From positions 558,001 through 622,000 of the forward strand of contig NZ_CP054056.1 of assembly GCF_013283855.1 (NCBI RefSeq): 64,000 nucleotides of DNA, written 5' to 3'. The notes below the pieces were generated by a model that was not told the DNA's origin, did no database searches, and saw only the letters and a program-made list of their open reading frames with translations. This stretch comes from Aquiluna borgnonia. Its GTDB lineage: Bacteria; Actinomycetota; Actinomycetes; Actinomycetales; Microbacteriaceae. Position numbers and translations under genes: made by a program. Below, one piece after another: positions 7,500 to 14,961 of this stretch. Positions within the stretch are counted from its first letter, which is position 1. The number at the start of each line of letters is the position of its first letter.

Positions 7500-8435
7500 A
7501 TGAGCGTTAACCCACACGGGATTCACCACGTCACTGCCATCGCGCGTGACCCTCAGCAAAATGTTGATTTTTACACCAAAGTGCTGGGACTGCGGCTCGT
7601 CAAGCAGACGGTGAACTTTGATGCCCCGCACATCTGGCACCTTTACTACGGTGACGAAAAGGGTTCACCAGCGTCAATTCTGACCTTTTTTCCGTGGCCC
7701 GGTGTGTCCAAGGGGCGCGAGGGTGCAGGCCTCACCACCGCAACCGCCTTTTCTGTTCCAGAAGCCTCACTCGGCTTCTGGTCAAATCACCTTGCGAAGC
7801 TTGATATCGAGCTCATTAGCGGCCAGACCTCGAATGGGGAACCGAGCTTAGAGCTGAGGGATTTCGATGGCATGAGACTTCAGCTGGTAGGCACCTCGGG
7901 CGATGAGCGTTCGGGTTGGGATGGGGTTGGAAACATTGCGGCTGAGCATGCGGTGAAGGGCCTTCACTCCGTCGAGCTGACGGAAACGCATATTGACCCA
8001 ACTGCCCAGATGTTAGAGGGGATGCTCGGGATGAGCTTCAGTGGGGAAACCTCCGGAAGAAGTTCTTTCGCAATGGCCAAGGGGGAGTCCGGAGCGCAGG
8101 TTGAGGTTGTTGGGGGTGCCGGTGACCGCGGTCTTCAGGCTGGCGGAACGGTTCACCACGTAGCGTTCCGAGCACCGGACCTACAGACCATGGACTTTTG
8201 GCGTCTAGAACTTTTGGAAAAAGGAGTTCCTGTTACCCAGGTTATGGATCGACAGTATTTCAAGAGCATTTACTTTCGCGAGCCGGGAGGCGTTCTTTTC
8301 GAAATCGCCACAGACGACCCCGGGTTTGATATCGACGAGCCGCTCTTAGAGCTGGGTAGGAAATTGAAGTTGCCGCCTTGGCTCGAGCCATCCAGAGAGC
8401 AAATTCAGGCTGCACTTCCAGCGATTAGGGTTTAG
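7500..8435 (+). CDS. Ring-cleaving dioxygenase, VOC family (MhqO-like)
   Basis: Predicted Fe(II)-dependent extradiol-type dioxygenase with two glyoxalase/VOC repeats (about residues 6-130 and 150-280). The N-terminus GIHHVTAIARDPQQNVDFY and second-repeat TVHHVAFRAPD carry the candidate metal histidines (His9/10 and about 219-220), and the FEIATDDPGF segment near 268 supplies the glutamate. The length of 311 residues fits MhqO/MhqA proteins, which in Bacillus act on catechols and quinones under MhqR control. The following hydrolase gene starts two bases later, forming the typical MhqO/MhqD pair, so a role in aromatic or quinone electrophile detoxification is inferred. True substrate unknown. 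Confidence 0.88.
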   Translation: MSVNPHGIHHVTAIARDPQQNVDFYTKVLGLRLVKQTVNFDAPHIWHLYYGDEKGSPASILTFFPWPGVSKGREGAGLTTATAFSVPEASLGFWSNHLAKLDIELISGQTSNGEPSLELRDFDGMRLQLVGTSGDERSGWDGVGNIAAEHAVKGLHSVELTETHIDPTAQMLEGMLGMSFSGETSGRSSFAMAKGESGAQVEVVGGAGDRGLQAGGTVHHVAFRAPDLQTMDFWRLELLEKGVPVTQVMDRQYFKSIYFREPGGVLFEIATDDPGFDIDEPLLELGRKLKLPPWLEPSREQIQAALPAIRV

Positions 8436-8437
8436 AA

Positions 8438-9049
8438 ATGGGAAATCGAGATATCTCAAGGCCGCACGTTTTTCAAGCCGGCAGCAACTCAAGAGTTTTG
8501 CTTTTGCTTCACGGCACCGGCGCTGACGAATATGATCTGCTGCAGCTCGGCAGAGCGCTAGATCCGGAGGCCAACCTGCTTTCTCCAAGGGGTATGTATT
8601 TGGAGAACGGCATGAATCGTTTCTACGAGCGATATTCGGATGGAACCTTCAATGAGGAATCAATTGATTTGGCCGTTGAGGAACTGGCTGAATTTATCGA
8701 GGTGGCTATCGATCACTATGGTTTGCGTGAGATGCCAATGACGGCGGTCGGCTTCAGCAATGGAGCTAACACCGCGGCGGCGCTGATGGTCAAAAGACCT
8801 GAGTTGTTGGCTCAAGCTGTCCTATTTGGTTCCACAAAGCCCTACCGAGAGGTTCAGGCCGTGAATCTAGGCGGTAAAAGAATTTGGTTGGCCAACGGTG
8901 ATGTCGATCCCTACGCTCCAGTTTCGGTGAGTGAGCGCTGGGTTTCTGAACTAAGTGGATTTGGGGCGTCGGTGAGTTGGCTGCGCCACCCCGGCGGACA
9001 CTCGGTTTCTCCCGCTCACATTCAGGAAATTTCCAGAGATCTCGCCTAG
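8438..9049 (+). CDS. Alpha/beta hydrolase, MhqD-like phospholipase/carboxylesterase
   Basis: Serine hydrolase of 203 residues. LLLLHGTGADEYDLLQLGRAL is the oxyanion-side strand, cut here to the HGTGADE motif; the nucleophile elbow GFSNGAN places Ser at residue 107; ANGDVDPYAP gives the aspartate near 157; and HPGGHSVS gives His188. It follows the ring-cleaving dioxygenase by 2 bases, the same arrangement as mhqO/mhqD-type operons that respond to quinones and catechols. Substrate not deducible. Confidence 0.88.
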   Translation: MGNRDISRPHVFQAGSNSRVLLLLHGTGADEYDLLQLGRALDPEANLLSPRGMYLENGMNRFYERYSDGTFNEESIDLAVEELAEFIEVAIDHYGLREMPMTAVGFSNGANTAAALMVKRPELLAQAVLFGSTKPYREVQAVNLGGKRIWLANGDVDPYAPVSVSERWVSELSGFGASVSWLRHPGGHSVSPAHIQEISRDLA

Positions 9050-9081
9050 TATCAAGCGCAGTTCAACTCGAAAGGACTCAA

Positions 9082-9834
9082 GTGGCTATTTCGCACAACC
9101 CGATTTTCAATCAGGCAATGCAGACCGGTGCAACCGTTTCAAGGCTTGACCAGGAACAGGTTGACCAGGAGTTTGGTCGTCTGACCCAGACCCCAATGAC
9201 CATTGAGGGAACCGCCGCCAAGGTGCTGGGCATGTTTGTCGCAGTTCTGCTAGGAGCAGGCGCAACTTGGTTTTTGAACCTGGGCTCTTTGGCGTTGCCA
9301 GCAATGTTTGTTGGCCTCGGGCTTGGCCTGTGGGCAACTTTTGGAAAGACCGTGCGACCAGGGGTGATGATTGCCTATGCGCTTGCTCAGGGCTTATTCA
9401 TCGGCGGTATCAGCATGATGTTTGAGGCCATGTACCCAGGCATCGCGCAGACTGCTGTTCTGGGAACTCTCGCCACCGCTGGTGCAATGTTCGCCGCATA
9501 CCGTTTTGGCTGGGTGAAGGTAGATGCTCGTTTTACCAGGATCATGATGTTTAGCCTGATTGGCTACTCGGTATTTGCTCTGGTAAACCTCGGATTCGCA
9601 ATGTTCGCCGGCAGCAGCGTCTACTCCTCACCTTTTGGCTGGTTGATTGCACTGGTTGGTGTTGGGCTGGCGGCTTTCACGCTGAACCTTGACTTTGAGG
9701 CGATTCGCGAGGGTGTCGCAAACCGCATGCCTCAGGAGATGGAGTGGCGAGCTGCTTTTGGTCTGACCGCTTCGCTGATCTGGCTCTACGTCGAGATTCT
9801 GCGACTGTTGGCCATCTTCAACTCCAACGACTAA
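9082..9834 (+). CDS. Bax inhibitor-1/YccA family membrane protein
   Basis: A 250-residue polytopic protein with about seven hydrophobic segments after a 55-residue soluble N-terminus. The order of helices and the C-terminal LNLDFEAIREGVANRMPQEMEW segment, which carries the acidic residues tied to pH-gated ion leak in YetJ, mark the Bacillus YetJ/actinobacterial BI-1 branch. GTG at 9082 is chosen because AAAGGACT (9071-9078) lies just upstream; an ATG at 8977 in the same frame overlaps the previous gene and has no family match. It converges with dnaE2, overlapping by 3 bases. Its role here is unknown; calcium or proton leak is inferred from the family. Confidence 0.88.
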   Translation: MAISHNPIFNQAMQTGATVSRLDQEQVDQEFGRLTQTPMTIEGTAAKVLGMFVAVLLGAGATWFLNLGSLALPAMFVGLGLGLWATFGKTVRPGVMIAYALAQGLFIGGISMMFEAMYPGIAQTAVLGTLATAGAMFAAYRFGWVKVDARFTRIMMFSLIGYSVFALVNLGFAMFAGSSVYSSPFGWLIALVGVGLAAFTLNLDFEAIREGVANRMPQEMEWRAAFGLTASLIWLYVEILRLLAIFNSND

Positions 9835-12800
9835 CTCGCTTTTGATTGCCACTGGGACCACAGCGTTCTAAGGTCCCAGGCATTTTCAGCAAGGATTGAG
9901 ACCCCTCGCACTCCGGTGCGGCGGGTCTTTCCTGCTATTAGCAGGAGTTTGTTGTGGAACAGCTGTTGTGCGCAGCGCCGCTGAGCCTCATCAAAAAACG
10001 TCGCATCTGCACATCCGGTCCCGTCATCTAGGGTGATAAAAACCACTCGCTTTCCACTGCGCATCGGCGGTGATTGAGTTGCAACCCTCACCCCAGCAAC
10101 CAAAACCTCGGTTCCGCCACGAAGTGATAGCAGCTCTGAAGCTCTGGTCACTCCCATCTCATCGAGCATCTGCTGAAACTGCTCTATCTGGTGGCCGGAT
10201 ATGTCCATGTTGGTGATTGCTATCTCCTGCGCAATCTGCTCTCCTCGGCTGGGGCTGGGATTTCCAATCTCAAGCCGCTGTTCCGCATTGAAATCAAAAC
10301 GCATTTGATTTTCATCGTGCCTTGGTGCCGCCTTGGCGCACAGCTGCCTGACTCGGACCATTAGGTCACCGCGTCCGCTCTCTGAGCTCTCGGTTATTTT
10401 TGCCAGGGCATCAAGCGCCCCAATCAGCGCTAAACGCTGTAGAGATCTTCTCGAGGGCCTGGCTCTGAGGTAAAAATCGCTCAGGTCCCTAAATGGCTGA
10501 TGCTGCTTGATTCTGCTGATTTCTGGACCTGATAGCCCTGCGATATCAAGCAGTGCCATTCGAATCCCAAGGCCACCTCGAACCTTTTCAACCAGGTACT
10601 CATCGGTTGATTTATTGACGTCGATAGGGAGCAGCTTCACTCCGATCCGTCTGGCTTCGGCAAGCAAAAGTCTCCTGGGATACATCCCCGGATCGTGGGT
10701 TAGCAGCCCGGCGATGAACTCGGTGGGGAAGTGGGTTTTTAGCCACGCGGTCTGATAGGTCGGCAATGCAAAAGCAGCCCCGTGAGCCTTGCAAAAACCA
10801 AAGGACCCAAAGCCCTCGATTATGGACCAAACCCGATCGATCACGGATTTGTCGTAACCTCGAGCTGAGGCGGATTGCCGAAAGTAGTTTTCAATCAGTT
10901 TTGATTTTTGATCCTTGCTCAGCTTTCTGCGCATCTCGTCTGCCCTGGCTAGGGTGCAGCCGGTCATGGTCTGCATGATGCGCATCAGCTGCTCGTGGAA
11001 GACCACCACCCCGTAGCTCTCCTCGAGAATCGGCTTTAGGTCCGGGTGGATGTAGTCGGGTTGAATGAAACCGTGCCTGCCCTCGAGGTAGGGGGCAATC
11101 ATGTTGCCTTTCATGGGCCCGGGTCTAAACAGTGATATCTGCAGGGTGAGGTCATTGAATCTAGTCGGCTGGTGCTTTCCGGTGAGCTCTCGTTGCCCCG
11201 GGCTCTCAATTTGAAACATCCCCAGGGTGTTTGTAGTTCTTATGGTCTTGAAGGTTTCTGGGTCGTCCCTGGTAATCGAATCTAGTTCCAGCTGCTTCCC
11301 GCTAACTCTGGCTATTTCCCTGACGGTATAGGCCATGGCGGATTGCATGCGAACCCCGAGAACATCAAGTTTTAGAAAACCCATCGGGTCCATGTCGTCT
11401 TTATCAAATTGGCTCATCGGCAGCCCCACTCCACTGGGTTCGGTGGGAGTTAGGTTCAATAGCTCACGATTACCCAGGATTACCCCGCAGGGGTGCATGG
11501 AAATGTGCCTCGGCAACTTATCCAGTCGCTGGGTGATATCAACCAGCAGGTTTAGTTTTCGATCCTGCTCGGCAGCTTTTGCAAACTCTGCCAGCTCGGG
11601 CTTTTTCTCCATGGCATCTCGGAAGCTGCGAGCTGAGAATCGCCATATGTTTTTGGCAATCTCATCAATCTGGTCTTCCTCAAGGCCCAGGGCTAAGCCG
11701 GAATCCCTGACGGCACCTCGGCCTCGATAGGTGGACTGCATTGACAGCAGCGTTACGCGGTCACCTCCGTAGCGCCTAAAGATTGCTCGGTAGATGTCGT
11801 GCCTACGGGCTGACTCAACATCTATGTCTATATCCGGCAGCGTGGAGCGTTCGGTTGACAGGAATCTTTCAAACAGCAAACCCTCACTGATTGGATCAAC
11901 ACTGCTGATTCCCAGCAGGTAATTCAGTAGCGATCCCGCCCCCGAACCCCTGGCTGCGATCCGAATTTTCATGTCTCGGATCATTTGGGCGACATCTGCC
12001 ACGGTTAGGAAGTAGGTGGCGAACCCCAGCTGATTTACGGCGATTAGCTCTTTGCTCAGCCGATGCTGGACCGTTGCCAATTCACTGGCCTTAGCTCCAG
12101 GGTAACGCCAAGAGATCGCTGCATGACTTTTTTGCCAAAGCTCCTCAAATGGATTTCCGGTAATGCCCAGTGCGCTCTGCTCCGGAGTCTTTGGTCTGCC
12201 CCAGCCGCAGTCTTCAGCTGGGTCTAGCCGACACTCGTCGGTGATCCGTTCCGTTGTTGCTAGAAGCGACATCGATCTTTTGGGGTCCTCGGTAATCTCA
12301 AGGGCAAGCTCAGCCATCACACTTGGGGGTTTGAGCCAGGCTTGGGCATTTGGTTGCGGGGCAAAGAGCCCAAGTGGCTCAAGGTGCCTGGCGGAATCTA
12401 AAACATCGGCGGTGACAGCATCGTCGGGTTCCAGATATCTGACCGCATTGCTGATTACCGCCGGGATGCGATGAGCGTCAGCGAGGTTCAGCATTGCCCG
12501 AGAGTGCTCCACCGAGAGTAGGGTTCCAGGTTCAGTCAGGTGAGTGGCAACCTCGATAATCAGTTGGCCTTTTAGAACCTGGCTGATTTGACCCAAAACC
12601 CTTGCTGCATCAACCGGTTGATCCAGCGCAAGCTCGGCAAGCCGGCTTTGCGGGCCGACTAAAACCACGCAGTTTGTGCTGAGCTCCGCTAGTTTTTCAA
12701 GTGAAATCTGAATCTTTTTTTGCTTGCCGCGGTTTTGTTGAGCTAGAGAAACGATCCGGCAAAGCCCAGCCCAACCAAGCCCTTTATTACCGCCTTTGGC

Positions 12801-13034
12801 AAGGATCGTGAAGCGGCCCTGATCTGAAACCTCCAGGCTCACCCCAACCAGTGGTGAAATGCCAAGTTTGATGCAGGCGCCCAGGTGCTTTACGGCTCCG
12901 TAGAGGCCGTCTCGGTCGGTCACCGCAACACCGTCGTAGCCCAGTGCCTTGGCAGCGACTGCAAGCTGCTCAGGGCGATTTACTCCGTAGTGAGCAGAGA
13001 AGGCGGATGAAACGTTTAGGTGACTAAAGCCCAT
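9831..13034 (-). CDS. dnaE2: Error-prone DNA polymerase DnaE2
   Basis: C-family polymerase for SOS-induced translesion synthesis and mutagenesis. The 1067-residue product begins MGFSHLNVSSAFSAHYG (PHP domain) and carries the catalytic LPDIDIDVE aspartates, SMQSTYRGRGAVRD, the third-Asp region FLKLDVLGVRM, a helix-hairpin-helix region, and a C-terminal OB fold (EVLVAGVRVATQS...). The length is right for DnaE2 and shorter than replicative DnaE. An ATG 53 codons upstream adds a non-family extension, so 13034 is used: its ATG overlaps the TGA of the DUF6504 gene. A LexA box and promoter lie upstream of that gene. No imuA or imuB is adjacent. Confidence 0.95.
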   Translation of the reverse strand: MGFSHLNVSSAFSAHYGVNRPEQLAVAAKALGYDGVAVTDRDGLYGAVKHLGACIKLGISPLVGVSLEVSDQGRFTILAKGGNKGLGWAGLCRIVSLAQQNRGKQKKIQISLEKLAELSTNCVVLVGPQSRLAELALDQPVDAARVLGQISQVLKGQLIIEVATHLTEPGTLLSVEHSRAMLNLADAHRIPAVISNAVRYLEPDDAVTADVLDSARHLEPLGLFAPQPNAQAWLKPPSVMAELALEITEDPKRSMSLLATTERITDECRLDPAEDCGWGRPKTPEQSALGITGNPFEELWQKSHAAISWRYPGAKASELATVQHRLSKELIAVNQLGFATYFLTVADVAQMIRDMKIRIAARGSGAGSLLNYLLGISSVDPISEGLLFERFLSTERSTLPDIDIDVESARRHDIYRAIFRRYGGDRVTLLSMQSTYRGRGAVRDSGLALGLEEDQIDEIAKNIWRFSARSFRDAMEKKPELAEFAKAAEQDRKLNLLVDITQRLDKLPRHISMHPCGVILGNRELLNLTPTEPSGVGLPMSQFDKDDMDPMGFLKLDVLGVRMQSAMAYTVREIARVSGKQLELDSITRDDPETFKTIRTTNTLGMFQIESPGQRELTGKHQPTRFNDLTLQISLFRPGPMKGNMIAPYLEGRHGFIQPDYIHPDLKPILEESYGVVVFHEQLMRIMQTMTGCTLARADEMRRKLSKDQKSKLIENYFRQSASARGYDKSVIDRVWSIIEGFGSFGFCKAHGAAFALPTYQTAWLKTHFPTEFIAGLLTHDPGMYPRRLLLAEARRIGVKLLPIDVNKSTDEYLVEKVRGGLGIRMALLDIAGLSGPEISRIKQHQPFRDLSDFYLRARPSRRSLQRLALIGALDALAKITESSESGRGDLMVRVRQLCAKAAPRHDENQMRFDFNAEQRLEIGNPSPSRGEQIAQEIAITNMDISGHQIEQFQQMLDEMGVTRASELLSLRGGTEVLVAGVRVATQSPPMRSGKRVVFITLDDGTGCADATFFDEAQRRCAQQLFHNKLLLIAGKTRRTGVRGVSILAENAWDLRTLWSQWQSKAS
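9853..9930 (+). terminator. Two hairpins after the BI-1 gene, embedded in the dnaE2 3' end
   Basis: TGGGACC (9853-9859) pairs with GGTCCCA (9872-9878). Then AGACCC (9899-9904) pairs with GGGTCT (9923-9928) around an inner stem CGCAC/GTGCG with a TCCG loop, followed by TTT. Read on the + strand, the second one resembles an intrinsic terminator for BI-1. Both lie inside the dnaE2 coding region on the other strand, so codon constraints could produce them by chance. Confidence 0.45.
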
Positions 13035-13318
13035 CAGCTGTTTATTTGATTGATGATCCAGCTGTCCTGGGGGAGTTCGTGCCTTAGCTCGAAGAAGATT
13101 CTGGAGGTTTCGCTTGCCGCCCACAAGCGCCACATCTCCACTTCCATCAAGCCCTGCCCAACGCCCTTCGGGGCAGACTGCGCCTGAAGCCACCAGAGTT
13201 TTCTGGAGTACCAGCGCACCGGCCTGGACGCAACCGTGTAGTCCTGATTTTGGTAGCGAAACCGCACTGGAGCGCCGTCAAAATCCAGCATTACCGCACT
13301 CAGTTCTTCAAGCTTCAT
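13034..13318 (-). CDS. DUF6504 family protein upstream of dnaE2
   Basis: A 94-residue protein with LSAVMLDFDGAPVRFRYQNQ, YTVASRPVRWYSRKLWWL and a Trp-rich C-terminal half. This matches the actinobacterial DUF6504 pattern, usually found between imuB and dnaE2 or fused to polymerase-related ORFs. GAGAGGTG precedes the ATG at a suitable distance. The last codon overlaps the dnaE2 start (TGATG), so the two are translationally coupled. A perfect LexA-type operator sits 16 bases upstream of the start codon. Inferred to be a small accessory of the DnaE2 mutasome; function is not established. Confidence 0.72.
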   Translation of the reverse strand: MKLEELSAVMLDFDGAPVRFRYQNQDYTVASRPVRWYSRKLWWLQAQSAPKGVGQGLMEVEMWRLWAASETSRIFFELRHELPQDSWIINQINS

Positions 13319-13333
13319 TCCCCAACACCTCTC

Positions 13334-13359
13334 ATTATTCGAACAAATGTTCGAATAAT
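13334..13359. promoter_or_regulatory. LexA (SOS) operator for DUF6504-dnaE2
   Basis: The core TCGAAC (13339-13344) N4 GTTCGA (13349-13354) exactly matches the actinobacterial/Bacillus-type LexA box. The symmetry continues outward with ATTAT / ATAAT, giving 12-base arms around two central bases, a 26-base palindrome. It covers the expected transcription start of the promoter at 13363-13390, so LexA binding would directly block initiation. Confidence 0.9.
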
Positions 13360-13362
13360 AAA

Positions 13363-13390
13363 AGTGTATGCGGGGCTACGACATTTTCAA
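13363..13390 (-). promoter_or_regulatory. Promoter of the DUF6504-dnaE2 unit
   Basis: On the minus strand a TTGAAA -35 box (13390-13385) and a TACACT -10 box (13368-13363) are spaced by 16 bases. The start site would fall near 13356, inside the LexA palindrome. This promoter sits in the short gap between the SRAP gene and DUF6504. Confidence 0.7.
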
Positions 13391-13399
13391 AATGAAGCC

Positions 13400-14101
13400 C
13401 TAGATTCTGGCGATTAACTCTTCAGAATTGTTATAAACCGAACCAACTGCGCTCGAAACCGGGTGAAACTCCAGCTGGGCTGCTACCAAAGCGGACTCCT
13501 CGCTCAGGGCAGCTAGCACCTCTGGCGTGGTTGGGTAATCCGGGGCTAACCAGGCGGAGAGATTTTCTTCCGATAGCAGCACTGGATTTCGATCGTGAAT
13601 TCCAGCGAGTTCAGGAGCCGAGTCCTTCGTCAAAAGTGAGCAGGTTAGAACCCAGCGGGCTGGATCGCTAGCTAGTTTGCTCGGGTCACGCCACCACCAG
13701 TAAATTCCTGCGAAGGCAAGCATGCCATCGCTTGGAAAAATGTAATAGGGAACCTTGCTGTTAGGAACTGTGCTCTGCCACTCAAAATAGCCATCTGCTG
13801 GAATGGCACAGCGTTTGGCCAGAGCGGCTTCCTTGAAACTGGGCTTTTCAAGCACTGATTCGATCCGAGCGTTTATCAGTGGGCTAGCCCCCGGGGACTT
13901 TGCCCAGGAGGGAATCAGTCCCCATCTGGCTGCGTGAATCTCTCTAGAGGGCAAACCGTCCACTTCTCGTTCAACGATTATCGGAACCTCAATGGTTGGG
14001 GCGATGTTGTAGCTGCGGAAATCCTGCTCAGGTGCTTCATCAACCTCGAAGTACTCGGTAATCAAATCCGTGGTCTTGGCGATTACAAATCTTCCGCACA
14101 T
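13400..14101 (-). CDS. SOS response-associated peptidase (SRAP/HMCES/YedK family)
   Basis: Protein that covalently traps abasic sites in single-stranded DNA through its N-terminal cysteine. MCGRFVI gives Cys2 after Met removal; RSYNIAPT, the GYFEWQ glutamate, and GIHDRNPVLL histidine complete the active-site set. The 233-residue length is normal. The gene is upstream of the DnaE2 unit on the same strand, separated by 81 bases that contain the LexA-controlled promoter. Whether SRAP is itself LexA-regulated is not shown; no second LexA box is seen in front of it. Confidence 0.93.
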   Translation of the reverse strand: MCGRFVIAKTTDLITEYFEVDEAPEQDFRSYNIAPTIEVPIIVEREVDGLPSREIHAARWGLIPSWAKSPGASPLINARIESVLEKPSFKEAALAKRCAIPADGYFEWQSTVPNSKVPYYIFPSDGMLAFAGIYWWWRDPSKLASDPARWVLTCSLLTKDSAPELAGIHDRNPVLLSEENLSAWLAPDYPTTPEVLAALSEESALVAAQLEFHPVSSAVGSVYNNSEELIARI

Positions 14102-14133
14102 CTAAGCGACTCTCCAGAGGCTAGCCCTGCACA

Positions 14134-14928
14134 CTAGGCTGCCCAGCTAACGTTATCGATTGAGCTGGCTAGCAATGCCAGACGCTTTCGGAACGAGGAC
14201 GCGTGACGGCTCTCACCGAGCTTCAGGTCTCCCCAAGCGGTCACGTATCTGATGCCCTGCAAGCTACTCAGGCTCCACACCTCGCAGTTTTCTAAATCTG
14301 AGGGCTTGGCTCTTTTTTCCAGGGTTTGATAGCCGGCTTCGCGGGCCAATTCAAAGACCAGCTGACGAGTTATGGAGGGTAGCCAATCGGTGGTGTCGTC
14401 TGGAGCGCAAAGTGTCTCCGACTCCCACCACATGATCGAACTAAGCGCTCCATCCGCGATGAAGCCATCCTGGCTCAGGATGACGGCTTCATCGGCCCCG
14501 TGAAGGTTTGCGGCTCTTCTGAGCCTTTGGCAGACCGACAAATCAGGTCCTTTTACCCCGGCTTGTTTTCTCGGATCTGGCTCATCAGAACTCCAAAGGC
14601 TAAGGGTTGCGGTTCGCTCGGGAGCCTCCCTTAGTCGCAATACAAGTCGTTCAGATTCGGGTTGATGTTCGCGGTATTCAAGCCTGGGGAACCAGCTCCC
14701 AGAGCGGGGTAGCTCAGCGAGCACGGCCGAAAAGAATTCGGGAAGCACCGCCTTGACCTCGGGGCTAGCAATGGACTTTTCAAAGCGTTCAAAGTGTCGA
14801 TTTATTTGCCGAACTCGACCCTCCTGGATTAGAAAGCTGTCGGCAACGGTTAGAGTCTCGCTGAGCGTGTCATTGAGCGGGCGCAAAGCGCCATCGCTGA
14901 AGACGTAAAACTCACCGAAACTGCTCAT
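14134..14928 (-). CDS. pabC: Class IV aminotransferase, probable aminodeoxychorismate lyase
   Basis: PLP enzyme of fold type IV. It probably releases pyruvate from 4-amino-4-deoxychorismate to make p-aminobenzoate for folate. The sequence contains the FLIQEGRVRQINRHFERFEKS region, DEAVILSQDGFIADGALSSIMWW, and a lysine-poor N-terminal half, common in actinobacterial versions. ATG at 14928 keeps the gene off the divergent pabB; an upstream ATG at 14988 would overlap pabB by 27 bases. The back-to-back position with pabB strongly supports a folate role over branched-chain transamination. About 264 residues. Confidence 0.75.
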   Translation of the reverse strand: MSSFGEFYVFSDGALRPLNDTLSETLTVADSFLIQEGRVRQINRHFERFEKSIASPEVKAVLPEFFSAVLAELPRSGSWFPRLEYREHQPESERLVLRLREAPERTATLSLWSSDEPDPRKQAGVKGPDLSVCQRLRRAANLHGADEAVILSQDGFIADGALSSIMWWESETLCAPDDTTDWLPSITRQLVFELAREAGYQTLEKRAKPSDLENCEVWSLSSLQGIRYVTAWGDLKLGESRHASSFRKRLALLASSIDNVSWAA

Positions 14929-14961
14929 CGCATCTAGATTAGGTCCAGAAAAGGAGGCTGA

